A DNA stretch of 64,000 nucleotides from Pirellulaceae bacterium (GCA_023382975.1 JAHDXO010000049.1:22162-86161); one strand, 5' to 3'; positions 52,603 to 60,623 are shown, numbered from the stretch's first letter. Numbers and translations are program-made. The notes: generated from the sequence alone by a model not told the origin.

Positions 52603-53931
52603 TCAATGCCGGCCGGCGAACTGTGGCACGACCACTCCGCTGTGCGCTTCTTGGAAGATCTCCTCGTCGGTACGGTTTTCGCCTTCGCCCCGGACCACGT
52701 AGAACCGCTTGTTCCGGTCGCTGCTGGTGAAGAACAGATAACGATGGTGGATCTGCGTTCCCGACTCGAGCAGCGTCGGAACGAACGAGACGCCATCGAT
52801 CGGCGCCGGCGGTGCGACGCCCGCCAGTTCGGCAAACGTGGGCAGGAAGTCCCAGAAAGCCAGCAGTTCATCGGACTCGCGGCCGGGCCGGATCCGCCCC
52901 GGCCAGCGGGCGATGCAAGGAACCCGCAGACCGCCCTCGGTCAACGAGCCTTTGTAGCCTTCCAAACCGCCGTTGTTTCGGAACACCTCGTCGTGGGACG
53001 GCAGTCCGCCGTTGTCGCTGGTGAACACGACCAGCGTCTTTTCGTCGATCTTCAACTCGGCCAACAGATCCAGAATCCGGCCAATGTCGTGGTCCATCCG
53101 GCTGATCATCGACGCGAACACCTTCGCCCCCTGCGGCCAGGACTGGTCTTTGGCATACGGCTCCAGTTCCGGCACGATGAAATCCGCGTGGGGAATCGTG
53201 AAGGGCACGTACAGAAAGAAAGGCTCGTCCTTCACTGCGCGCAGAAAGGCCAACGCATTTTCGGTCAGCAGATCGTGACTGTACTGCCGACCGCTCTTGC
53301 CCGACGGAGCATTCTCCAACGGCACGATATCCAGCCGCTTGCCTTGCGTCTTGTCTCCGATCCAACCGTGAGGATCGTATCGATACAGTTGCGGCGGGTA
53401 GTAACGGTGGTTGTACGTCTGATTCGGCTCGCCGAAGTAGTAGTCCCAACCGTGCTTGTACAACGCGCCGCTACCGTCGACGTTCTGGCGGTCGACCGCG
53501 CAGCCCACGAAATCATCGCCCAGGGCCCATTTGCCGATCATGCCCGTTTTGTAGCCGGCCGCTTGCAGCATGGTGCCCAGCGTCGTGTCTTCCTCGGCGA
53601 TCGGCGGATGCGTGCCGCCGCCGCCGTTGCTGCGGCAGCGACTGTGGCCCGTGTGCAGTCCGGTCATCAGGCTGCAGCGCGAGGGCAGACACAGCGAAGC
53701 CCCGGCGTAGAAGCGGGTGAACCGCAGACCGTCGCGGGCCATGCGGTCCAGCACCGGCGTTTGAATGTGCTGCTGGCCGTAGCATCCCAAATTGCCGTAG
53801 CCCAGATCGTCTGCCACGATCAGAACGAGGTTCGGTCGAACGGATGCTTTGCGGCCTTCACCTTCCGCGCGCAATGGCGACAGGCCCAGCGACCACAGAG
53901 TGAACACGACGACGGGAACGAACGGTCTCAC
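52603..53931 (-). CDS. Secreted type I sulfatase
   Basis: A 442-residue protein. The GTG at 53931 with AAGGAG 6 bases upstream is a better start than the ATG at 53964, which has no ribosome site. A signal peptide (VPVVVFTLWSLGLSPLRAE) is followed by NLVLIVADDLGYGNLGCYG, the formylglycine site C81-L-P-S-R85, and VVFTSDNGGLPSHDEVFRNNGGLEGYKGSLTEGGLRVP. It hydrolyses sulfate esters outside the cytoplasm. Confidence 0.93.
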   Translation of the reverse strand: MRPFVPVVVFTLWSLGLSPLRAEGEGRKASVRPNLVLIVADDLGYGNLGCYGQQHIQTPVLDRMARDGLRFTRFYAGASLCLPSRCSLMTGLHTGHSRCRSNGGGGTHPPIAEEDTTLGTMLQAAGYKTGMIGKWALGDDFVGCAVDRQNVDGSGALYKHGWDYYFGEPNQTYNHRYYPPQLYRYDPHGWIGDKTQGKRLDIVPLENAPSGKSGRQYSHDLLTENALAFLRAVKDEPFFLYVPFTIPHADFIVPELEPYAKDQSWPQGAKVFASMISRMDHDIGRILDLLAELKIDEKTLVVFTSDNGGLPSHDEVFRNNGGLEGYKGSLTEGGLRVPCIARWPGRIRPGRESDELLAFWDFLPTFAELAGVAPPAPIDGVSFVPTLLESGTQIHHRYLFFTSSDRNKRFYVVRGEGENRTDEEIFQEAHSGVVVPQFAGRH

Positions 53932-54054
53932 GGCAGACTCCTTGCGACACATCGATTCGAACACGGCGCTGCGTTGGAAACATCCTCCAACTTTCCTTTA
54001 GAATACCGCATCGTGTCCCGCCGAGAAACGACCGTTCGAGACGAATCACCTCCA

Positions 54055-54082
54055 TTGCATTTCCTGTTTGACCGCCTACAAT
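54055..54082 (+). promoter_or_regulatory. Putative sigma70 promoter of leader copy A
   Basis: TTGCAT (54055-54060), a 16-base spacer and TACAAT (54077-54082) lie 54 bases before the conserved leader. The other three leader copies have comparable promoters at similar distances, which strengthens the call. Confidence 0.6.
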
Positions 54083-54135
54083 GCTGATAGCAGAACGAAG
54101 GGCGGCGTCACCAAATGCCGTTCTTCGAATGCTTT

Positions 54136-54242
54136 GTCGGATGATTAGGTGAAGGGCAACTCGGGCAAACCGGGGGGCTCGTTGACGAGTAAGCCGACGT
54201 GTTTGAGGCCTGCAAGGGCTCGAACACGTCGGCTTTTTTTTT
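54136..54242 (+). promoter_or_regulatory. Conserved leader RNA with terminator, copy A (before sufB)
   Basis: This is one of four copies of a leader of about 105 nt. Conserved parts: GUCGG (54136-54140), a GAYUARGUAAAGGGCAAC-like block, a 5-bp hairpin CUCGG/CCGGG around a variable 5-base loop (54160-54174), a YUCGUUGACGAGUAAGCC-like block, and CCGAC (54194-54198), which can pair with the opening GUCGG. CCGAC is also part of the left arm of the terminator (54192-54203), so the two structures exclude each other. Known riboswitch consensus sequences I can recall do not match. The ligand is unknown. Confidence 0.8.
54192..54242 (+). terminator. Intrinsic terminator of leader copy A
   Basis: AGCCGACGTGTT pairs with AACACGTCGGCT (12 bp) with an inner stem, followed by nine T. 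It is 104 bases before the sufB start, so it must be read through for expression. Confidence 0.9.
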
Positions 54243-54245
54243 GCG

Positions 54246-54316
54246 AAGGCGAGCCGAAAACGGGACAGGCACTGGGCATCTGTGCCCCGGAGCCAGCCCG
54301 TTTTCGAAGTCGCCCT
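54246..54316 (+). other. Extra long hairpin in the sufB leader
   Basis: CGAAAACGGG (54255-54264) pairs with CCCGTTTTCG (54297-54306), and AAGGCGA/TCGCCCTT extends it. This second structure lies between the terminator and the sufB ribosome site and is not present in the other three leaders. Confidence 0.5.
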
Positions 54317-54345
54317 TTGAGGAAAACTGGACAGGAAAATGACTA

Positions 54346-55761
54346 ATGGCAAGTGATCTCGCAACTCTGTCTCCGACCGACGCTGTCGGCGACATCAACA
54401 AATACGACTTCCACACCGACACCAAGGATGTCTTCAAGGCCCGCCGGGGACTTGACGCCGCCATCGTCAGCCAGATTTCGGAGATGAAACGCGAACCAGC
54501 CTGGATGCGCGATTTTCGGCTTCGCGCGTTGGCCATCTTCGAGTCCAAGCTGATGCCGAAATGGGGCGGCGACATCGCCATTCCGTTCCATGACATCTAC
54601 TACTATCTGAAGCCCACGGACAAGCAGGGCCACACCTGGGACGAGGTGCCGGCCGAGATCAGAAAGACCTTCGAGCGGTTGGGCATCCCCGAGGCCGAGC
54701 GGAAGTTCCTGTCGGGCGTCAAGGCGCAGTTCGAAAGCGAAGTCGTCTACGGATCCTTGAAAGACGACCTGCACCAGCGCGGCGTGATCTTCACCGACAC
54801 CGACTCGGCGTTGCGTGATCATCCGGACCTGTTCAAGGAGTATTTCGCCACCGTGATCGCCTCGGACGACAACAAGTTCGCGGCGTTGAATTCGGCGGTC
54901 TGGTCGGGCGGATCGTTCATTTACGTGCCTCCGGGCGTGCGGATCGACTTCCCGCTGCAAGCGTATTTCCGCATCAATGCCGAGAGCATGGGCCAGTTCG
55001 AACGCACGTTGATCATCGTCGACGAAGGTGCCTCGATCCACTACGTCGAAGGCTGCACGGCGCCCATGTATACCACCGAGAGCCTGCATTCGGCGGTCGT
55101 GGAGATCGTCGTCAAACGCGGCGCACGTTGCCGGTACACGACGATTCAGAACTGGGCCAACAACATCTTCAACCTGGTGACCAAGCGGGCGATGGCGTAC
55201 CGGGATGCGACGATGGAATGGGTGGATGGGAACCTGGGCAGCCGTCTGACCATGAAATATCCGGCCGTGTACCTGATGGAACCCGGGGCTCGGGGCGAGA
55301 TCCTGTCGATCGCTTTCTCCGGCAAGGGCCAGCATCAAGACGCCGGCGCGAAACTGGTGTTTTGCGCTCCGCACACCAGCGGACAGATTATCTCGAAATC
55401 CATCTCCAAGAACGGGGGTCGCAGCAGCTATCGCGGGCTGGTGAAAGTCGAGCGGGGCGCCAAGCAGGCCAAGTGCAAGGTGGTCTGCGACGCCTTGATC
55501 CTCGATCCGCAGAGCCGCAGCGACACGTACCCGTACATCGAGGTAGCCGAACAGGATGCATCGGTCGGCCACGAGGCAAGCGTCTCGCGGATCGGCGAAG
55601 AGCAACTGTTCTACCTGATGAGCCGCGGGTTGTCCGAATCCGAAGCCAGCACCATCATCGTCAACGGCTTTATCGAGCCGCTGGTCAAGGAATTACCGAT
55701 GGAATACGCCGTCGAACTCAACCGTCTGATCGAATTGCAGATGGAAAGCTCGGTGGGTTGA
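54346..55761 (+). CDS. sufB: Fe-S cluster assembly scaffold protein SufB
   Basis: A 471-residue protein of normal length. It shows the family sequence from KREPAWMRDFRLRALAIFESK and WGGDIAIPFHDIYYYLKP through SGGSFIYVPPGVRIDFPLQAYFRINAESMGQFERTLIIVDEGASIHYVEGCTAP to TYPYIEVAEQDASVGHEASVSRIGEEQLFYLMSRGL. SufB forms the beta-helix scaffold with SufC and SufD that builds 4Fe-4S clusters. Neither sufC nor sufD is adjacent, which is unusual; they may lie elsewhere. It is the first gene behind leader copy A and is followed after 15 bases by a flotillin gene. Confidence 0.97.
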   Translation: MASDLATLSPTDAVGDINKYDFHTDTKDVFKARRGLDAAIVSQISEMKREPAWMRDFRLRALAIFESKLMPKWGGDIAIPFHDIYYYLKPTDKQGHTWDEVPAEIRKTFERLGIPEAERKFLSGVKAQFESEVVYGSLKDDLHQRGVIFTDTDSALRDHPDLFKEYFATVIASDDNKFAALNSAVWSGGSFIYVPPGVRIDFPLQAYFRINAESMGQFERTLIIVDEGASIHYVEGCTAPMYTTESLHSAVVEIVVKRGARCRYTTIQNWANNIFNLVTKRAMAYRDATMEWVDGNLGSRLTMKYPAVYLMEPGARGEILSIAFSGKGQHQDAGAKLVFCAPHTSGQIISKSISKNGGRSSYRGLVKVERGAKQAKCKVVCDALILDPQSRSDTYPYIEVAEQDASVGHEASVSRIGEEQLFYLMSRGLSESEASTIIVNGFIEPLVKELPMEYAVELNRLIELQMESSVG

Positions 55762-55776
55762 ACCAAGGAGCTGATG

Positions 55777-56895
55777 ATGTCCGTAACGCATGTCCCGTTC
55801 GCCGCGATCGATGCCTCGTTCATGATGCTCGTCGGCGGAATCGTTGTGGTCGCGGTTCTTTCCCTGCTGTTGTTGGCGGCGCTGGTCAAGTACGGCGCGC
55901 TGTGGTTTCAGGCCTACATGTGCAGCGCGGACGTGAGCCTGTTGAGCTTGATCGGCATGAGTCTTCGCCAAGTCAAGCCCGGGATGATCGTCACCGCCAA
56001 GATCATGGGCCAGCAGGCGGGCCTGAGCATCAACCGCCAACAGGGGATGAGCACCGCGCGTTTGGAGGCCCATTTCCTGGCGGGCGGCGATGTGACGCGC
56101 GTGCTCCAGGCCATCATCGCCGCGCACCGTGCCGGCATCGATTTGGATTTCGACCGCGCGGCCGCCATCGACCTTGCCGGTCGCGATGTGCTGGACGCGG
56201 TTCGTACCAGCGTCTCCCCCAAAGTGATCGACTGCCCCGACCCGCGGGGCGACGGCAAGACCACGCTCAGCGCCGTCGCGAAGAACGGGATCGAGCTGCG
56301 CATCCACGTGCGGGTGACCGTTCGCACGAACCTGCTGCAGTTGATCGGCGGGGCGACCGAAGAGACGATCATCGCCCGCGTGGGCCAAGGAATCGTGAGC
56401 GCGATCGGTTCAGCCCGGACGCACATGGAAGTGTTGGCCATGCCCGACCGCATCTCCAAGGACGTGTTGAATCGGGGGCTGGACGCGAACACGGCCTTTG
56501 AAATCGTCTCGATCGACATCGCGGACATCAGTGTCGGGGAGAACATCGGCGCACGTTTGCAGACTGACCAGGCCGAAGCGGACATGCGCATGGCCTACGC
56601 GCGAGCCGAGGTGCGTCGAGCCGAAGCGATCGCCTGGCAGCAGGAGATGAGCGCCAAGGTGGCCGAGAGTCGCGCAATGCTGGTGCTGGCCGAGGCCGAG
56701 ATCCCCGTGGCCGTGGCCGTGGCCTTTCGCGGCGGCCAACTCCACATGGGTCGTTCCTCGTCCCGCCGCGCGGAATCGTGCGAGTCAACCTCGCGGCGCG
56801 CAAGTCGCCAAATTCCACAAACGTCCGCGTCGCCGGCGCCACGAATTTCCCGCAGTGTTGATGCCTGGGAAACGGAAGGGGGCGCGTTCAATTAA
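55777..56895 (+). CDS. floA: Flotillin-like protein FloA with divergent C-terminus
   Basis: A 372-residue protein from ATG 55777 (ATG 55774 is possible; AAGGAG is 6 bases before 55777). One N-terminal membrane helix (MLVGGIVVVAVLSLLLLAALVKYGALW) is followed by the SPFH-like FloA body: MSLRQVKPGMIVTAKIMGQQAGL, LEAHFLAGGDVTRVLQAIIAAHRAGIDLDFDRAAAIDLAGRDVL, and ETIIARVGQGIVSAIGSA. After AEIPVAVAVAFRGGQL the usual DYYR...MR..I ending is replaced by a Ser/Arg-rich tail, RSSSRRAESCESTSRRASR, so the C-terminus may have been altered. FloA organises membrane microdomains. Confidence 0.9.
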   Translation: MSVTHVPFAAIDASFMMLVGGIVVVAVLSLLLLAALVKYGALWFQAYMCSADVSLLSLIGMSLRQVKPGMIVTAKIMGQQAGLSINRQQGMSTARLEAHFLAGGDVTRVLQAIIAAHRAGIDLDFDRAAAIDLAGRDVLDAVRTSVSPKVIDCPDPRGDGKTTLSAVAKNGIELRIHVRVTVRTNLLQLIGGATEETIIARVGQGIVSAIGSARTHMEVLAMPDRISKDVLNRGLDANTAFEIVSIDIADISVGENIGARLQTDQAEADMRMAYARAEVRRAEAIAWQQEMSAKVAESRAMLVLAEAEIPVAVAVAFRGGQLHMGRSSSRRAESCESTSRRASRQIPQTSASPAPRISRSVDAWETEGGAFN

Positions 56896-56908
56896 CCCGG
56901 TCGGTTCC

Positions 56909-56936
56909 TTGTTTTCCCGTTTCGCAGGGATAGAAT
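56909..56936 (+). promoter_or_regulatory. Putative sigma70 promoter of leader copy B
   Basis: TTGTTT (56909-56914), a 16-base spacer and TAGAAT (56931-56936), 68 bases before the conserved leader. Confidence 0.6.
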
Positions 56937-57003
56937 ACCAACGTGCTTGTGCGACCCGCGTCAAATCGAAGGCGGCGTCGCACTGCCAGTCCAATGAATG
57001 ATC

Positions 57004-57106
57004 GTCGGATGACTAAGTAAAGGGCAACTCGGCTGGTCCGGGGGGCTCGTTGATGAGTAAACCGGCGTGGTCGAACACCTGAGGTGTACGACCACGCCTT
57101 TTTTTT
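57004..57106 (+). promoter_or_regulatory. Conserved leader RNA with terminator, copy B (before DUF2294-csrA)
   Basis: Same layout as copy A: GUCGG (57004-57008), AAAGGGCAACUCGG block, hairpin CUCGG-cuggu-CCGGG (57028-57042), CUCGUUGAUGAGUAAACC, and CCGGC (57062-57066), which can pair with GUCGG using one G-U. Terminator from 57064. The promoter-to-leader segment shares an AAGGCGGCGUC word with copy A. Confidence 0.8.
57064..57106 (+). terminator. Intrinsic terminator of leader copy B
   Basis: GGCGTGGTCG and CGACCACGCC form a 10-bp stem, with ACACCT/AGGTGT continuing it inside, followed by eight T. The gene starts 41 bases further on. Confidence 0.9.
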
Positions 57107-57147
57107 GGCGATGAGTGGCGCAATTCTGGCCAGTCAGGAGGCATTTC

Positions 57148-57630
57148 ATGAACAAGTCGGACAGAACGATGGCCCAGCAGGTCGCCCTCGCGGCCAGCGC
57201 CTTCCAGCAGCAGCAGACCGGGCACACGCCCAAGGCAGTGACGGTGGTCCTAAGTGGGGATACGTTGGTGATCACCCTGCACGGAGCGTTGTCACCGGCC
57301 GAGAAGGCCCTGGCCGAGGATCCGGAAGGCGCCGCTCAGGTGCAGGAGTACCATCGGCAGTTGTTCACTAGCTCCGCCGACACGCTGCGGGAGGAGATCA
57401 AGCGGATCACCGGGGTCGAGGTGCGCGAGGCGGCTGCGGAAGTCGAACCGGTGACGGGCACCGTCGTGCAAGTCTTCAGGACCGGCACCATGGTCCAGGT
57501 GTTTCTGCTCGCCCACGGCTTGTCGGACGAAACCTGGAACGGAACGTCGGCCCCTGATCGGGCGTCGGAAACGCGTGCCAAGATGCCGCGGACGATTGGA
57601 GCGGAAACGGAGCGAGCGATTCAATCCTGA
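57148..57630 (+). CDS. DUF2294 family protein
   Basis: A 160-residue cytoplasmic protein from ATG 57148 with AGGAGG upstream. AVTVVLSGDTLVITLHGALSPAEKALAEDPEGAAQVQEYHRQLF and LREEIKRITGVEVREAAAEVEPVTG...VQVFLLAHG match the DUF2294 pattern. Members are of unknown biochemical role. It is the first gene behind leader copy B, followed by csrA after 16 bases. Confidence 0.75.
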   Translation: MNKSDRTMAQQVALAASAFQQQQTGHTPKAVTVVLSGDTLVITLHGALSPAEKALAEDPEGAAQVQEYHRQLFTSSADTLREEIKRITGVEVREAAAEVEPVTGTVVQVFRTGTMVQVFLLAHGLSDETWNGTSAPDRASETRAKMPRTIGAETERAIQS

Positions 57631-57646
57631 AAACGGAGGTTCAACG

Positions 57647-57898
57647 ATGTTAGTGTTGTCGAGGAAGACCCGCCAGTCCGTGGTGGTCGGGGGTACTGAT
57701 GGCTTCCAACATTTGCTCAAGATCACCGTGCTTGCGATCAGCAACGGAAAAGTGAAGTTGGGATTCGATGTCGATGCCGGTGTTCCAGTCCATCGCGAAG
57801 AACTGTGGCAGCGGATCTGCGCCGACGCTCACGAACACAGCCCGCCGGGAATCAGTGCGGCCCCGGTTGTCGGGCGAACCATTAGTCCAGATAGGTGA
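57647..57898 (+). CDS. csrA: Translational regulator CsrA
   Basis: An 83-residue protein from ATG 57647 (GGAGG upstream). MLVLSRKTRQSVVVGG, ITVLAISNGKVKLGFDVDAGVPVHREELW covers the five-strand dimer fold; the RNA-contacting residues (L4, R6, the V..HREE region) are kept. The C-terminal 25 residues extend a normal CsrA. It binds GGA-bearing leaders to control translation. Its own transcript carries leader copy B and it may feed back on other GGA-rich leaders in this block. Confidence 0.93.
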   Translation: MLVLSRKTRQSVVVGGTDGFQHLLKITVLAISNGKVKLGFDVDAGVPVHREELWQRICADAHEHSPPGISAAPVVGRTISPDR

Positions 57899-57902
57899 AA
57901 TC

Positions 57903-57977
57903 ATGAGTGACGAACTGAACAGGCTCTGCGACAGGGTCCATGAAAGACTCGAGAGCATCGAGGGTCATGGAAGTTGA
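57903..57977 (+). CDS. Possible tiny peptide after csrA
   Basis: ATG 57903 opens a 24-codon frame, SDELNRLCDRVHERLESIEGHGS, five bases after csrA. It could be a real micro-protein or the start of a truncated gene; there is a weak ribosome site (AGGTG). Little can be said. Confidence 0.3.
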   Translation: MSDELNRLCDRVHERLESIEGHGS

Positions 57978-58429
57978 ATCATGGAACAAGTTGGCATTTC
58001 CTACAGGAGAAGCTCGCCACGCGGTTCACGGCTCTATGGGCCGCTCGCTTCGTGCATCCCGTGCGAGCGGCCGTCATTACGCCCGGCGACGATCAACGGT
58101 CGTTGGACAGCGTCCGCGTAGCGATCGAGGGCCGCTTCAACGGGGATCCGCTCCAGCGAGTGATCTACAGCGAGTTGCACGACGAAGTGTCCAACGGCAA
58201 GTGCCGCGTCGCTTCGGAAATCGATCCTCACGATCCCTGCAGTTGGCTCCCCCAGAAGCGCACCACCCTGGCTGCGGCCATGGTGCTCACGGCGCCGGGC
58301 ATCCCAATGCTGTTTCAAGGACAGGAGTTCCGCGAAGACGGCTGGTTCCAGGATTCGGTCCCGTTGGACTGGCACAAGTCGGAAGAGTTCAGCGTGCTCG
58401 TGTATTCGCAGGACACAACATGGTCATGA
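57974..58429 (+). pseudogene. C-terminal fragment of a glycogen branching enzyme/alpha-amylase
   Basis: The frame gives SVRVAIEGRFNGDPLQRVIYSELHDEVSNGKCRV, SWLPQKRTTLAAAMVLTAPGIPMLFQGQEFREDGWFQDSVPLDW, which is the catalytic end of a GlgB-like GH13 enzyme (SHDEV and the PMLFQGQE region). The N-terminal two thirds and the C-terminal domain are absent, and the frame ends soon after PLDWHK. It is a decayed remnant, co-transcribed with csrA. Confidence 0.75.
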
Positions 58430-58511
58430 ATCGATTCGAGAGACTCGATAACACTATGCGCGTTCAAGCCTTCGATTTATACGGAATCAAAACCCTCAAG
58501 ACCACGTCCAC

Positions 58512-58540
58512 TTGATTTTCTCCGCTTGACGCCATAGCAT
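58512..58540 (+). promoter_or_regulatory. Putative sigma70 promoter of leader copy C
   Basis: TTGATT (58512-58517), a 17-base spacer and TAGCAT (58535-58540), 61 bases before the conserved leader. Confidence 0.55.
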
Positions 58541-58600
58541 TCTGTGTTGGTGGAGCAGTGGCAAATGGAACGCGGCTCCCCAGGCAGTTGCTTGGACGTC

Positions 58601-58705
58601 GTCGGACGACTAGATAAAAGGCAACTCGGCGGTGCCGGGGGGCCGGTTGGCGAGTAAACCGACGCGGCCGAACACCCACTGGGTGTTCGGCCGCGTCGGT
58701 TTTTT
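58601..58705 (+). promoter_or_regulatory. Conserved leader RNA with terminator, copy C (before acetyl-CoA hydrolase)
   Basis: GUCGG (58601-58605), AAAAGGCAACUCGG, hairpin CUCGG-cggug-CCGGG (58625-58639), GGUUGGCGAGUAAACC and CCGAC (58659-58663) complementary to GUCGG. In this copy the middle block does not keep the CUCG/CGAG pairing seen in A, B and D, suggesting that its sequence rather than a stem matters. The terminator begins at 58658. Confidence 0.8.
58658..58705 (+). terminator. Intrinsic terminator of leader copy C
   Basis: A perfect stem of about 20 bp, from ACCGACGCGGCCG to CGGCCGCGTCGGT, followed by six T. The strongest of the four. Confidence 0.92.
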
Positions 58706-58749
58706 CGTTTGGCGAGCAACGGTTCGAGGCCGAGACACGGGAAGACGGG

Positions 58750-60618
58750 ATGACCATGACCACCGATTGGCGCGAAACCTGGCGGAAGAAATTGGTGCCC
58801 GCCGCGGTCGCGCTGAAGCAGATCAAGGCGGGCAATCGCGTCTTTATCGGATCAGCGTGCGGCGAACCGCAGGCGTTGATCCGCGCGATGGTGGAAAGCG
58901 GCGAGCACGCGGAGGACACCGAACTGCTGAACGTCCTGACGATGGGCGTCGCTCCGTACATCGAACTCCGCTACGCCGAGCGGTTCCGGGCCAATGCGTT
59001 CTTCATCGGCCACGGTCTCCGCGAGGCCGTCGGCCAGTGCCGCGCCGACTACACACCGATCTTCTTCTCGCAGATTCCCGCGATGTTCCTCTCCTGCCGC
59101 ATCCCGATCGATGTGGCGTTGATCATGGTCAGCCCGCCGGACGAGCAAGGGTTCTGCAGCCTGGGGGTCTCGGTCGACGTGACTCGCGCGGCGGCTCAGT
59201 CGGCCAAGGTGCTGATCGCCCAGGTGAATTCGCACATGCCGCGCACGCTGGGCAACAGCTTTCTGCACGTGCGCGACATCCATTACCTGGTGGAACACGA
59301 CGAGCCGCTTCTGGAATGGCCCGTCGTCACCTATCCCGACGATTGCACTCGGGGGATAGCCGAGCATGTCGCATCGTTGATCTCCGACGGCGATACGCTT
59401 CAACTGGGCATCGGCCATCTGCCGGACGCGATTCTGGCGTCGTTAAACGATCGGAAGGATCTGGGAATCCACACCGAAATGCTCTCGGACGGCGTGATGC
59501 ATCTGGTGGAACAAGGCGTGATCACCGGTCGCCGCAAGACCTTGCACCAGGGGAAGATCGTGAGCAGCTTTGCTGCGGGCACCCATGCCCTGTTCCGCTT
59601 CCTGGACAACAATCCCCAGATCGAGATGCATCCCTCCGACTATACCAACGACCCGCGGGTGATCTGCCAGCATGACAATCTGATGGCGATCAACTCGGCC
59701 ATCGAAGTCGACTTCACCGGCCAGGCGGTGGCGGATTCGCTGGGCGAGCAGCTTTACAGCGGCATGGGCGGCCACGCCGACTTCATGCGCGGTGCGGCCC
59801 TGTCCCGCGGCGGCAAGCCGATCCTGGCCTTGCCCAGCACGGCGCTCACCCCGCACGGACCTCGCAGCCGCATCGTGGCCGCCGTGCAGCCGGGCGCCGG
59901 CGTGATCACCACGCGCGGCGATGTTCACTACGTGGTCACCGAGTACGGTGTGGCCTACTTGCACGGCAAGACCATGCGGGAGCGCGCCATGTCGCTGATC
60001 TCGATCGCGCACCCCGATTTTCGCTCGGAACTGTTGCACGCGGCCAAGCGCCGCCACTTGGTGTACGCGAACCAGATCCTGGTCAACGGAAAACCGTACC
60101 CCGCGGAACTGGAAGAGACGTTTACGTTGGCCGACGGCCGCGAACTGATGGTGCGTCCCATCCGCCCGGACGACGAGTCGATGATGAAGGGCATGTTCTA
60201 TTCGTTCAGCGAACAGACGAAGTACCTGCGGTACCACGGGACGCTCAAATCGCTGCCGCACAACCGGCTGCAGGTGTTCTGCAACGTGGACTACGACACC
60301 GAGATGGCGCTGGTCGTGGCGCATGGGGAAGGAGGCCACGCGGAGATCATCGGGGTCGGCCGCTACCTTACGACGCCCGACACGCAAACCGCGGAGATGG
60401 CTTTTGCTATCCGCGACGACTGGCAGCGTCTGGGGCTGGGCACCCACTTGTTCCAGCGGCTGGCCGCCATCGCCGTCCCCTCCGGCATCCGTCAATTTCA
60501 CGCCGACGTGCTGCCCGAGAACAGCGGCATGTTGAAGATCTTTCACCGCTCGGGCTTGAACACCGAGACGGTCACCAACGACGGCGTGGTCGGCGTGGTG
60601 ATCCAGCTTCAGGAGTAA
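58750..60618 (+). CDS. Acetyl-CoA hydrolase/transferase fused to a GNAT acetyltransferase
   Basis: A 622-residue protein. Residues 10-450 are the CoA-transferase family I/acetyl-CoA hydrolase fold: AGNRVFIGSACGEPQALIRAM, MVSPPDEQGFCSLGVSVDV, GIGHLPDAILASLNDRKDLGIHTEMLSDG, and VVTEYGVAYLHGKTMRERA with the catalytic Glu near 397. Residues 460-622 form a GNAT domain (LMVRPIRPDDESMMKGMFYSFS, AEMAFAIRDDWQRLGLGTHLFQRLAAIA). Such fusions are known from other bacteria; the GNAT part may acetylate proteins using local acetyl-CoA. It is the first gene behind leader copy C, with ptsI 5 bases after. Confidence 0.93.
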   Translation: MTMTTDWRETWRKKLVPAAVALKQIKAGNRVFIGSACGEPQALIRAMVESGEHAEDTELLNVLTMGVAPYIELRYAERFRANAFFIGHGLREAVGQCRADYTPIFFSQIPAMFLSCRIPIDVALIMVSPPDEQGFCSLGVSVDVTRAAAQSAKVLIAQVNSHMPRTLGNSFLHVRDIHYLVEHDEPLLEWPVVTYPDDCTRGIAEHVASLISDGDTLQLGIGHLPDAILASLNDRKDLGIHTEMLSDGVMHLVEQGVITGRRKTLHQGKIVSSFAAGTHALFRFLDNNPQIEMHPSDYTNDPRVICQHDNLMAINSAIEVDFTGQAVADSLGEQLYSGMGGHADFMRGAALSRGGKPILALPSTALTPHGPRSRIVAAVQPGAGVITTRGDVHYVVTEYGVAYLHGKTMRERAMSLISIAHPDFRSELLHAAKRRHLVYANQILVNGKPYPAELEETFTLADGRELMVRPIRPDDESMMKGMFYSFSEQTKYLRYHGTLKSLPHNRLQVFCNVDYDTEMALVVAHGEGGHAEIIGVGRYLTTPDTQTAEMAFAIRDDWQRLGLGTHLFQRLAAIAVPSGIRQFHADVLPENSGMLKIFHRSGLNTETVTNDGVVGVVIQLQE

Positions 60619-60623
60619 ACGAG

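Noticed and set aside
54136..54242. Assigning the leader to the c-di-GMP-I (GEMM) riboswitch because of the AAAGGGCAA word
   Set aside because: The second GEMM signature (GACGCAAAGCC), the GNRA tetraloop hairpin and the following P3 receptor arm are absent in all four copies.
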